From assembly GCF_900103805.1 (NCBI RefSeq), contig NZ_FNIB01000004.1, positions 124,001 to 188,000 on the forward strand: a stretch of DNA of 64,000 bases. The letters are read 5' to 3'. This stretch comes from Cryobacterium flavum (GTDB lineage: Bacteria > Actinomycetota > Actinomycetes > Actinomycetales > Microbacteriaceae). How positions within the stretch are numbered: the stretch's first letter is position 1; each line of letters begins with the position of its first letter. Positions 56,597 through 64,000 of this stretch are shown here, one piece after another. Position numbers and translations under genes: made by a program. Below the pieces are notes generated by a model. The model saw only the letters and a list, made by a program, of their open reading frames with translations. It made no database searches and had not been told where the DNA came from.

Positions 56597-59251
56597 ATGC
56601 AGACTGCTGACATTCGCGGGCGCTGGCTCGACTTCTTCGCCGATCGTGGACACACCGTTGTGCCGTCCGCGTCACTGGTGAGCGACGACCCCACCCTTCT
56701 CTTCACCGTGGCCGGCATGGTGCCGTTTGTGCCGTACCTCACCGGGCTCGTTCCGGCGCCGTACCCGCGCGCCACGAGTGTGCAAAAATGTATCCGTACC
56801 AACGACATCGAAGAGGTCGGAAAGACCCCGCGGCACGGCACTTTCTTTCAGATGAACGGCAACTTCAGCTTTGGCGATTACTTCAAGGAAGAAGCCATCG
56901 GCTTCGCCTGGGAGCTGCTGACCACGCCGGAGAACCAGGGCGGTTACGGCTTTCGCGAAAGCGACCTGTGGGTCACCATCTACCTCGACGACGACGAGGC
57001 CTACCGCTACTGGCGGGCCATTGGCGTGCCGGACAATCGCATCCAGCGCCTCGGTATGGAATCCAACTACTGGTCCACGGGCCAGCCAGGCCCGGCCGGC
57101 CCCTGTTCGGAGATCTTCTTCGACCGCGGCCCCGCCTACGGCGCCGACGGCGGCCCGGCCACCGACGACGACCGGTACGTCGAAATCTGGAACCTCGTCT
57201 TTATGCAGTACCTGCGCGGCGAAAGCACCGGCAAGAGCGATTTCAAGATTCTCGGCGACCTGCCGAAGAAGAACATCGACACCGGCATGGGCTTGGAGCG
57301 CGTTGCGTTCCTCAAACAGGGCGTCGAGAACATGTATGAGATCGACCAGGTTCGCCCGGTGCTCGATCGTGCCGCCGCCCTGTCTGGCCGCCGTTACGGC
57401 GCCGACCACGACGACGATGTGCGCATGCGCATCGTCGCCGACCACGTACGCTCCTCCCTCATGCTGATGAGCGACGGCGTCATGCCGTCCAACGAGGGCC
57501 GCGGCTACATCCTCCGCCGCCTGCTGCGTCGCAGCGTGCGCGCCATGCGCCTGCTCGGCGTCGACACGGTGAGCCTGCCCGAACTGCTGCCTGCCTCCCG
57601 CGACGCGATGAGCGCAGCCTACCCCGAGGTCAAAAGCGACTTCGGGCGCATCAGCCAGGCCGCGTTTGCCGAGGAAGAAACCTTCTTGCGCACCCTCGCG
57701 AGCGGTAGCGCCGTGCTCGACCTGGCCGTGGCGAAGACTAAGAAGGCCAACAAGACTGAGCTCGCCGGCCCGACTGCGTTCCTGCTGCACGACACCTACG
57801 GGTTCCCGATCGAGATCACCCTCGAGATCGCCGAAGAAGCCGGCCTCAGCGTCAATCGGGACGCCTTCGACGTGCTCATGACCAAGCAGCGCACCATGGC
57901 CAAGGCCGACGCAAAGTCCAAGAAGACAACCCTGGCCGACCTGGGTGTTTATAGCGCCTTCCGCGCCCTCGGTGAGACGGTTTTCACCGGGTATGACGAC
58001 CTGCAGAATGAGTCGAGCGTGCTCGGCCTCATCGTGGACGGTGAGTCCGTCACGAGCGCGGTTGCCGGTGAAACCGCCGAAGTCATCCTCGCCGAGACGG
58101 CCCTCTGGGCCGAATCCGGCGGGCAGGAAGCGGATGCCGGCCTCATCGTTGGTCCCGGCTACGAGCTCAAGGTGCTCGACGTGCAAAAGCCGGTCAAGGG
58201 TCTGATCAGCCACAAGGTGCTCGTGCAGTCCGGCGAGGTCGGTGTCGGCGACAGCGCCACAAGCGTGGTCGACGAGAGTTGGCGTCGCGGCGCCCGCCAG
58301 GCGCACTCCGGTACCCACGTTCTGCATGCCGCCCTGCGCCAGGTTCTCGGCCCGAACGCGCACCAGTCCGGCTCGTACAACAAAGCCGGGTTCTTTCGCC
58401 TCGACTTCTCCTGGAACCAGGCGTTGTCACTGGCGACCCGAACCGAGATCGAAGAAATCTCCAACAACGCCATCCGCGACAACCTGCCGGTGACCACGCG
58501 AGAATTGCCCCTCGCCGAGGCGAAGGCGCTCGGTGCCATGGCACTGTTCGGCGAAAAGTACGGCGATGTCGTGCGCGTCGTCGACATCGGCGGCCCCTGG
58601 TCGCGCGAACTCTGCGCCGGCACCCACGTCTCCAGCAGTGCCGAGATCGGCATGATCAACCTGATCAGCGAGGCCTCGGTCGGTTCGGCGAACCGCCGCG
58701 TCGAATCCCTCGTCGGACTCGAAGCGTTCCGTGATCTCGCCGCCGAACGCACCCTCGTGTCGCAGCTCACTTCGAGCCTGAAGACGCCGCGCGACCAGCT
58801 GCCCGAGCGCATCAGCGACCTCGTGACGAGCCTCAGGGCGGCCGAGAAGAAGATCGCCGCCTTCGAAGCCCGCGCGCTGACCGACCGAGTGCCCGCACTG
58901 TTGGCAACGGCTCGCCGGGTCGGCGCAGTGACCGTTGTTGCCGAAGACCTCGGTGTGCTCGGTTCTCCCGACGACGTTCGGATGCTGGCCCTAGCCACGC
59001 GGGAACGTCTCGGTACCGACGCGGTCGTCGTGGCGCTCTCGGCGATCGCCGCCGACAAGCCCGTCGTGATCGTCGCCACCAACCAGGCCGCTCGCGATGC
59101 CGGGCACAAGGCCGGTGCCCTCGCCAAGACTGTTGCCGGAATTCTCGGCGGTGGTGGTGGTGGCAAGGACGACCTCGCCCAGGGCGGTGGCCCCAACGGC
59201 GACGCCATCCCGGCTGCGCTGCAGGCCGTCGTCGCCGCGATCAGCCGCTAA
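56597..59251 (+). CDS. alaS: Alanine--tRNA ligase
   Basis: ATG at 56597; 884 residues, the normal length. It charges tRNA-Ala and edits misacylated products. Visible parts: class II core with RWLDFFADRGHTVVPSASLV, TSVQKCIRTNDIEEVGKTPRHGTFFQMNGNFSFGDYFKEEAIGFAW (motif 2) and GMGLERVAFLKQG (motif 3); editing domain with zinc ligands in RQAHSGTHVLHAALRQVLG and CAGTHVSSSAEIG; and the C-terminal C-Ala domain ending in a glycine-rich turn GGGGGGKDDLAQGGG. ruvX begins 2 bp after the stop, so the genes are coupled. Motif 1 and the editing Cys/His are intact. Confidence 0.98.
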   Translation: MQTADIRGRWLDFFADRGHTVVPSASLVSDDPTLLFTVAGMVPFVPYLTGLVPAPYPRATSVQKCIRTNDIEEVGKTPRHGTFFQMNGNFSFGDYFKEEAIGFAWELLTTPENQGGYGFRESDLWVTIYLDDDEAYRYWRAIGVPDNRIQRLGMESNYWSTGQPGPAGPCSEIFFDRGPAYGADGGPATDDDRYVEIWNLVFMQYLRGESTGKSDFKILGDLPKKNIDTGMGLERVAFLKQGVENMYEIDQVRPVLDRAAALSGRRYGADHDDDVRMRIVADHVRSSLMLMSDGVMPSNEGRGYILRRLLRRSVRAMRLLGVDTVSLPELLPASRDAMSAAYPEVKSDFGRISQAAFAEEETFLRTLASGSAVLDLAVAKTKKANKTELAGPTAFLLHDTYGFPIEITLEIAEEAGLSVNRDAFDVLMTKQRTMAKADAKSKKTTLADLGVYSAFRALGETVFTGYDDLQNESSVLGLIVDGESVTSAVAGETAEVILAETALWAESGGQEADAGLIVGPGYELKVLDVQKPVKGLISHKVLVQSGEVGVGDSATSVVDESWRRGARQAHSGTHVLHAALRQVLGPNAHQSGSYNKAGFFRLDFSWNQALSLATRTEIEEISNNAIRDNLPVTTRELPLAEAKALGAMALFGEKYGDVVRVVDIGGPWSRELCAGTHVSSSAEIGMINLISEASVGSANRRVESLVGLEAFRDLAAERTLVSQLTSSLKTPRDQLPERISDLVTSLRAAEKKIAAFEARALTDRVPALLATARRVGAVTVVAEDLGVLGSPDDVRMLALATRERLGTDAVVVALSAIAADKPVVIVATNQAARDAGHKAGALAKTVAGILGGGGGGKDDLAQGGGPNGDAIPAALQAVVAAISR

Positions 59252-59253
59252 CG

Positions 59254-59724
59254 ATGCGCTCCGGAGTTCGGGTCGGCGTCGACGTCGGGAAGGTGCGGAT
59301 CGGGCTGGCCCGCAGTGATAACCACGGCATGCTCGCCACACCGGTCGAAACCGTTGCCCGCGACCAGGCCGGCCTGACCGATCTCGCGCGCATTCGCGCC
59401 GTAGTGCAGGAGTTTGACGCCGTCGAGGTCATCGTGGGCCTGCCGCTGGCCCTGTCGGGAAACGTGACCGCTTCAACCGACGACGCGATCGATTTCGCCG
59501 ACCGGCTCGCCCGAACCTTCAAGGTGCCGGTGCGCCTGGTCGACGAGCGACTCTCTACCGTGTCAGCACAGTCGGCGCTGCGGGCATCCGGTCGCTCAGC
59601 CAAAACACAAAGGCCAGTGATTGATCAGGTGGCCGCGACTATCATTCTGCAACACGCGCTCGACAGTGAGCGTGCCTCGGGGCGGCCGCCAGGGTCGCCC
59701 GTCGAACCGACCGAGAGGCCGTAA
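59254..59724 (+). CDS. ruvX: Holliday junction resolvase-like protein RuvX (YqgF)
   Basis: A 156-residue RNase H-fold protein starting MRSGVRVGVDVGKVRIGLARSD, with the first Asp of the YqgF active site, then VEVIVGLPLALSGNVTASTDDAIDFADRLA, VPVRLVDERLSTVSAQSALRASG (DERLST motif), and the third acidic residue in PVIDQVAATIILQHALD. YqgF family members are implicated in pre-16S rRNA processing and DNA repair. It lies 2 bp after alaS and 2 bp before mltG, forming a tight operon as in many bacteria. Confidence 0.94.
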   Translation: MRSGVRVGVDVGKVRIGLARSDNHGMLATPVETVARDQAGLTDLARIRAVVQEFDAVEVIVGLPLALSGNVTASTDDAIDFADRLARTFKVPVRLVDERLSTVSAQSALRASGRSAKTQRPVIDQVAATIILQHALDSERASGRPPGSPVEPTERP

Positions 59725-59726
59725 CC

Positions 59727-61109
59727 GTGCCGAGTTCCACCCCGGAAGAGCCGCTACCGAGCCGCCGTCAGTTGCGCGCGCAACAGGCCGCGGCGGAGCA
59801 GGCAGCCGCGCAGCAGCCAGCAACCGAACAGGCGGCCGCTGGCGAGATCCAGGCCGTACCGCCCCGTGCCGCCGTCGCCCCGGAGGCACCGCTACTCTCG
59901 CGACTTTCCCGCGAAGCAGTTGTGCCCGCGGGCGCCGCCACCGACTTCCTGACGGCGAACGAGAGCAATGATTCCGGCCGCGATCGTGCCAAGCGTCGTT
60001 CGCTGCTCGCTGACGAACCGCCGCGAGAAAAGCGCAGCCATAAGGGTGCCTGGGGCTGCCTGATCGTCTTCGTTGTGCTGGCAGCCCTCGTGGTCGGAGC
60101 GTACCTCTTTCTCCAGGGGCCCATCTCGCAAATCATCGCGGCCACGCAGGGGCCCGCCGATTTTACCGCCGAGGAAGCCGCCACCGGTAAGGACATTATC
60201 GTGATGATCCACGACGGTGACGGCGGCTCGGAGATTACCAATACCCTCGTCGACCAGGGCGTGGTGAAAAGCTTCGACGCGTTCTACGCGATTCTGCTGC
60301 AGACCAAACCCGAACCCGTCTTCCAGCCCGGCGCCTACCAGCTGAAAACGAAAATGGTGGCGAGCACGGCCCTCGACGCCCTGCTCGACGACGGCACGAG
60401 GCTGAGCGAGACCGTGGTGGTGCCCGAGGGCACCGCAACCGTCGACGTCTTGCAGTCGATCTCCGAGGGAACCGATATTCCCCTCGCCGATCTGCAAGCC
60501 GCAGCAGCGAACGTCGCCTCGTTCGGGCTCCCCCCCGAGGCAACCACCCTCGAAGGATTCCTCTTTCCCGCCACGTACACGTTCTCGCCGGGCGACACCG
60601 CACAGGTGGCCCTTCAGGCGATGGTGAACCGGCAGTTCGAGGCCCTCGACACAGCTGGGGTCGCGGTCGCAGACCGTTGGTCGACCATCGTGTTCGCCTC
60701 ACTCATTCAGCGAGAGGCGGGCCTGCGCGACGACTACTACAAGGTGTCGCGGGTCTTCCTCAACCGGCTGGACCCGACCCAGTGGGAAAGCGGCCTGCTG
60801 CAGTCCGACGCGACCGTCGCCTACGGCACCGGAAACACCCATCTCGTCACCACGACCAACGCCGAACGCGCGGATGCCGGCAATCTCTACAACACGTACG
60901 TGCATCCCGGCATGGTCGTCGGCCCCATCTCGAACCCGGGCGACCTCGCCATTGACGCCGCCCTGCACCCGGTTGACGGTCCCTGGTTGTTCTTCGTGAC
61001 CGTCAACCTCGATACCGGCGAGACGGTGTTCTCCACCACCGTGGCAGAACACGACGCCGCGGTCGTCGTTTGGCAGAACTGGATGAGGGAGCACCCCGAA
61101 TATGGATAG
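59727..61109 (+). CDS. mltG: Endolytic murein transglycosylase MltG
   Basis: GTG at 59727; 460 residues. A long, Gln/Ala-rich cytoplasmic N-terminus (RRQLRAQQAAAEQAAAQQPA) precedes one membrane helix (about 112-130, CLIVFVVLAALVVGAYLFL). The extracytoplasmic YceG domain includes FQPGAYQLKTKM, LEGFLFPATYTFSPG, the catalytic Glu in ASLIQREAGLRDDYYKVSRVFLNRL, and the C-terminal AVDAALHP-like DAALHPVDGPWLFFV. MltG cleaves nascent glycan strands and sets their length. The extended disordered N-terminus is common in actinobacteria. aroE starts inside its last codons (8-bp overlap). Confidence 0.95.
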   Translation: MPSSTPEEPLPSRRQLRAQQAAAEQAAAQQPATEQAAAGEIQAVPPRAAVAPEAPLLSRLSREAVVPAGAATDFLTANESNDSGRDRAKRRSLLADEPPREKRSHKGAWGCLIVFVVLAALVVGAYLFLQGPISQIIAATQGPADFTAEEAATGKDIIVMIHDGDGGSEITNTLVDQGVVKSFDAFYAILLQTKPEPVFQPGAYQLKTKMVASTALDALLDDGTRLSETVVVPEGTATVDVLQSISEGTDIPLADLQAAAANVASFGLPPEATTLEGFLFPATYTFSPGDTAQVALQAMVNRQFEALDTAGVAVADRWSTIVFASLIQREAGLRDDYYKVSRVFLNRLDPTQWESGLLQSDATVAYGTGNTHLVTTTNAERADAGNLYNTYVHPGMVVGPISNPGDLAIDAALHPVDGPWLFFVTVNLDTGETVFSTTVAEHDAAVVVWQNWMREHPEYG

Positions 61110-61995
61110 CCTCAGCTCGAACCGCCTCGCGGTGCTTGGCTCGCCGATCAAGCATTCCCGTTCGCCGCTGCTGCACCGGGCCGCCTACCGTCAGTTGGGC
61201 CTCGATTGGTCTTACGATGCGGTCGAGGTGAAGGCCGGCTCCCTGGCCATGTTCCTGAGCAAAGTCGGGCCGGAATGGCGCGGTCTGTCACTGACTATGC
61301 CGCTCAAGCAGGAGGTTCTGCCGTTCATCGACGACTGCGATCGGGTGGCCCAGCTGACCGGATCGGTCAACACCGTGCTGCTGCGCCGGGTCGAGGGACG
61401 CGGCACGCTGAGTGGCTACAACACGGACGTTGCGGGGCTGGTGCGTGCCCTTGCCGAGAGTGGAGTCACCCACGCGGCGCACGTGACCCTGCTCGGAGCC
61501 GGCGCGACAGCGGCATCCGCTCTGATGGCGGCAGCCGAACTCGGCGCTGAATTCGTCACGGTCCTCATGCGGGATGCGGTCAAGGCGCAGCCGCTGATCG
61601 AGCTCGGCCGGACACTTGGCGTGGTTGTTGACCTGCAGGATTTCGGCGGCGTCACCCGGGTCGACAGCGACGTCGTGATCAGCACCCTGCCCGGGGGGAC
61701 CGTGCTCCCGACGCCACTGCCGCTCGAACTGCGTGAACGGGCCGTCTTGTTCGACGTCGCCTATTCACCGTGGCCGAGCGGAGTCGCCTCGTCCTGGCAG
61801 GCCGCTGGGGGCACGGTGCTGAACGGGCTCGGGATGCTTCTGCACCAGGCCCTCATCCAGGTACGGGTGTTCGTCACCGCCGACCCGTTTGAACCGTTAC
61901 CCGACGAGCCGGCAGTGCTGGCGGCCATGCGCGGCGCGCTGACCCGCGACCCTGGTCCCAGCGACGCCGGCCCCCACCTTGCTGTGGAAAGATAG
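61102..61995 (+). CDS. aroE: Shikimate dehydrogenase
   Basis: The 297-residue enzyme reduces 3-dehydroshikimate to shikimate with NADPH. Substrate-domain features are [25 protein letters not shown] and [13 protein letters not shown] with the catalytic Lys, then [13 protein letters not shown] with the conserved Asp. The NADP domain starts [22 protein letters not shown]. Near the end, [18 protein letters not shown] matches the family signature (GxxMLxxQ). ATG at 61102 overlaps mltG by 8 bp, and aroC follows 5 bp after its stop. The NRT cofactor clamp of other AroE proteins is replaced by a less basic segment, LMRDAVKAQ. Confidence 0.93.
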   Translation: MDSLSSNRLAVLGSPIKHSRSPLLHRAAYRQLGLDWSYDAVEVKAGSLAMFLSKVGPEWRGLSLTMPLKQEVLPFIDDCDRVAQLTGSVNTVLLRRVEGRGTLSGYNTDVAGLVRALAESGVTHAAHVTLLGAGATAASALMAAAELGAEFVTVLMRDAVKAQPLIELGRTLGVVVDLQDFGGVTRVDSDVVISTLPGGTVLPTPLPLELRERAVLFDVAYSPWPSGVASSWQAAGGTVLNGLGMLLHQALIQVRVFVTADPFEPLPDEPAVLAAMRGALTRDPGPSDAGPHLAVER

Positions 61996-62000
61996 GAAGC

Positions 62001-63209
62001 ATGCTTCGTTGGCTCACTGCCGGAGAATCTCACGGCCCCGAACTCATCGCCATTGTCGAGGGTTTGCCCGCTGGAATCCCGGTCACCCTTGATTCGATCC
62101 GTCTCGATCTGGCGCGCCGCAAGCTCGGCTACGGCCGCGGCGCCCGCATGAAATTTGAAGAGGACGAGCTCACCCTCTCGGGTGGCGTGCGCCACGGCGT
62201 CACCCTCGGCGGACCGGTCGCGCTGCGCATCGGCAACTCGGAATGGCCCAAATGGGTCGATGTGATGAGCTCTGCACCGGTAGATCCGGCCACGCTCGCC
62301 CGCGGCCGCGGCGCGCCCCTGACCCGACCCCGGCCCGGACATGCTGACCTGGCCGGCATGCAGAAGTACGGCTTCGATGAAGCCCGCCCGGTGCTGGAGC
62401 GCGCGAGCGCCCGCGAGACCGCCGCTCGGGTGGCGCTCGGCGCCGTCGCGCGGTCGTTCTTGAACGAGCTAGGAATCCAGCTGGTCAGCCATACCATCGC
62501 CATCGGCCCGGTGCGGGTGCCCGACGGCACGCCGCTGCCGCAGCCGGGCGACGTCGATGCCCTCGACGCCGACCCGCTGCGCTGTTTCGACGCCGCGACA
62601 TCCGCTTTGATGGTGGCTGAAGTGGATGCCGCGCATCAGGACGGCGACACCCTCGGCGGCGTGGTCGAGGTGCTCGCCTACAACCTTCCCCCCGGCCTCG
62701 GCTCCTTCGTGCACTGGGACCGACGCTTGGATTCCCAGCTCGCCGCTGCCCTCATGGGCATTCAGGCGATCAAGGGCGTCGAGGTCGGCGACGGCTTCGA
62801 AACCACCCGCCGCCGCGGCTCGGCCGCCCACGACGAACTCGTGCAGGCGGATGGTGCCATTCAGCGCGTTAGCGACAAGGCTGGTGGCACAGAGGGCGGC
62901 ATGAGCACCGGCACGGTGCTGCGCGTTCGCGCCGGCATGAAGCCGATCGCCACGATTCCCCGGGCACTGCGAACGGTCGACGTCGCCACGGGCGAACCGG
63001 CACCGGCTCATCATCAACGCTCCGACGTCTGTGCGGTCCCGGCAGCCGGCATTGTCGCCGAGGCCATGGTGGCGCTCGTGCTCGCGAACTCGGTTCTGGA
63101 GAAGTTCGGCGGTGACTCGATCGGCGAGACCCGGCGCAACCTCGAGTCCTACCTGGCCAACATTCCGGCCAACCTGCGCACGGGCGCGTCGAGCGACGCA
63201 ACGCTGTGA
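62001..63209 (+). CDS. aroC: Chorismate synthase
   Basis: A 402-residue enzyme that converts EPSP to chorismate using reduced FMN. All signatures are present: [21 protein letters not shown] at the N-terminus, [76 protein letters not shown] segment ([13 protein letters not shown]) and [22 protein letters not shown], plus the C-terminal [20 protein letters not shown]. Length and motif order are normal for the long bacterial type. It lies between aroE and aroK. Confidence 0.97.
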   Translation: MLRWLTAGESHGPELIAIVEGLPAGIPVTLDSIRLDLARRKLGYGRGARMKFEEDELTLSGGVRHGVTLGGPVALRIGNSEWPKWVDVMSSAPVDPATLARGRGAPLTRPRPGHADLAGMQKYGFDEARPVLERASARETAARVALGAVARSFLNELGIQLVSHTIAIGPVRVPDGTPLPQPGDVDALDADPLRCFDAATSALMVAEVDAAHQDGDTLGGVVEVLAYNLPPGLGSFVHWDRRLDSQLAAALMGIQAIKGVEVGDGFETTRRRGSAAHDELVQADGAIQRVSDKAGGTEGGMSTGTVLRVRAGMKPIATIPRALRTVDVATGEPAPAHHQRSDVCAVPAAGIVAEAMVALVLANSVLEKFGGDSIGETRRNLESYLANIPANLRTGASSDATL

Positions 63210-63228
63210 CGACTCTTCGGCTGTTTCG

Positions 63229-63750
63229 ATGCTGACCCAGCGCAACTCGTTGCTGCCGATCGTTTTCATCGGGCCGATGGCCGCCGGAAAAACCAAGATC
63301 GGTCGCCGGGTTGCCCGCGGCCTGAACGTACCCTTCATCGACACCGATAAACGCATCGTGGAGAGCTACGGTCCGATTCCGGAGATTTTCGCTCGCGAGG
63401 GCGAAGAGTATTTTCGCATCATCGAGCGTGAAGCTGTGGACTGGGCGCTCGGCGAGCCGGCCATCGTGTCGCTCGGCGGGGGAGCAGTGCTGAACGTCGA
63501 CACCCAGGCGGATCTCGACGACGCGATTGTCGTCTACCTGAGCGTTACCCGTGCTGCCGTGCAGGCACGTCTCGGCGGTAGCAAAAGGCCGCTCCTGACC
63601 GGTGGTATCGCCGACTGGGAACGCATCTACAACCTGCGCCGCCCCACCTATGAGGCCCTCGCGACGATTCACCTGGACACCTCCAACCGACCGATCAGCG
63701 GCATTGCCGACGAAATCGTGAATTGGGTACAAGAAAGAAATGATGAGTGA
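63229..63750 (+). CDS. aroK: Shikimate kinase
   Basis: ATG at 63229 (MLTQRNSLLPIVF) gives 173 residues; the frame is open well upstream within aroC but is a shadow there. Shikimate kinase phosphorylates shikimate at O3 with ATP. It has Walker A FIGPMAAGKTKIGRR, the shikimate-binding Asp in PFIDTDKRIVESYG, the GGGAV loop in IVSLGGGAVLN, and the LID Arg region with SKRPLLTGG. The sequence FIGPMAAGKTKIG differs from the commoner GxMGxGKS by an Ala before Gly and a Thr after Lys, which is normal variation. aroB overlaps its end. Confidence 0.95.
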   Translation: MLTQRNSLLPIVFIGPMAAGKTKIGRRVARGLNVPFIDTDKRIVESYGPIPEIFAREGEEYFRIIEREAVDWALGEPAIVSLGGGAVLNVDTQADLDDAIVVYLSVTRAAVQARLGGSKRPLLTGGIADWERIYNLRRPTYEALATIHLDTSNRPISGIADEIVNWVQERNDE

Positions 63751-64000
63751 GATTTCAATGATGACCGAACAGAGCCGCACCACAGTGATCACCGTAACCG
63801 GCGTTGACAGCTATCCGGTCAGTGTGGGGCGTGGCCTCGTCACTACCGTCGCCGATCAGCTGGGCAGCGGCGTCAACAAGGTTCTCATCGTGCACACCTC
63901 CACCGTCGGAGCCCGGGCTGTCGCCCTGCGCGACAACCTGCTCGAGACCTATTCCGAAGTGCTGCTCGCTGAGATTCCCGACGCCGAGGCCGCCAAGCGG
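63743..64000 (+). CDS. aroB: 3-dehydroquinate synthase, N-terminal part (cut by window edge)
   Basis: The frame opens at ATG 63743, overlapping the aroK stop by 8 bp, and runs off the right edge after 86 codons. ATG at 63758 or 63761 is also possible. The visible part reads VTGVDSYPVSVGRGLVTTVADQLG, then KVLIVHTSTVGARAVALRDNL, which matches the NAD-binding N-terminal domain of AroB. The complete gene would convert DAHP to 3-dehydroquinate. Position after aroK in the aroE-aroC-aroK-aroB order supports the assignment. Confidence 0.92.
   Translation, partial: MSEISMMTEQSRTTVITVTGVDSYPVSVGRGLVTTVADQLGSGVNKVLIVHTSTVGARAVALRDNLLETYSEVLLAEIPDAEAAKR

Noticed and set aside
56672..58363. 563-codon open frame antisense to alaS
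   Set aside because: alaS is complete with all motifs; the antisense product has no recognisable family and an Arg/Gly/Val/His-rich composition.

Overview
This window is a stretch of a high-GC actinobacterial chromosome, most likely Microbacteriaceae (a Cryobacterium- or Leifsonia-like organism). The evidence is strong GC bias, frequent GTG starts, actinobacteria-specific families (SepH, DUF3000, DUF3093, DUF3159, DUF3710, DUF4193, a MarP-like protease), and gene orders typical of the group (dut-DUF3710-DUF3159-acn-dxs; ruvCAB-yajC-secDF-rsh; rpsD-alaS-ruvX-mltG-aroE-aroC-aroK-aroB). The genus is an inference. No IS element, prophage, plasmid gene or CRISPR array was found.

Layout. 1-2.9 kb: the end of a nitronate monooxygenase gene, then a polar amino-acid ABC importer whose binding protein and permease are one polypeptide, plus its ATPase. 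3-5.2 kb: a FUSC-type membrane protein and a winged-helix AlkZ-like gene broken by an in-frame TAG. 5.3-11 kb: a tripartite tricarboxylate transporter (tctC-tctB-tctA) divergent from a CitA/CitB-type two-component system. 11-20.2 kb: sepH, small actinobacterial families, dut, aconitase (with an 18-bp perfect palindrome upstream) and dxs, ending in stacked GC-rich hairpins. 20.3-25.6 kb, minus strand: fatty-acid beta-oxidation fadB/fadA, an RNase D and DUF3000. 25.7-35.4 kb: alpha/beta hydrolase, SufE and a sulfurtransferase, ZapE, a decayed amt paralogue followed by an intact amt (each behind a GlnR-type box), a MarP-like protease, DUF2071, an NAD(P)-binding protein and an M50-type peptidase. 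35.4-36.4 kb: four tRNA genes (Val-CAC on minus; Gly-GCC, Cys-GCA, Val-GAC on plus).

36.5-50.4 kb: thrS, HIT protein, pdxS-pdxT (pyridoxal phosphate synthesis), DUF1697, yebC, ruvC-ruvA-ruvB (Holliday junction processing), yajC-secD-secF (protein export) and a bifunctional RelA/SpoT. 50.4-53.3 kb, minus strand: an AbiEi-like protein, a DUF349 coiled-coil protein and a membrane-anchored cyclophilin. 53.4-64 kb: rarA, rpsD, two small membrane proteins, alaS, ruvX, mltG and the shikimate genes aroE-aroC-aroK-aroB, the last cut by the window edge.

Most of the window is ordinary core chromosome, and I did not find a clearly new multi-gene system. The observations most worth checking are the paired GlnR-type boxes in front of a dead and a live ammonium transporter, the nonsense codon in the AlkZ-like gene, the acnA palindrome, the hairpin clusters, and a strongly over-represented octamer (AGCGGATG) found on both strands, in genes and between them.
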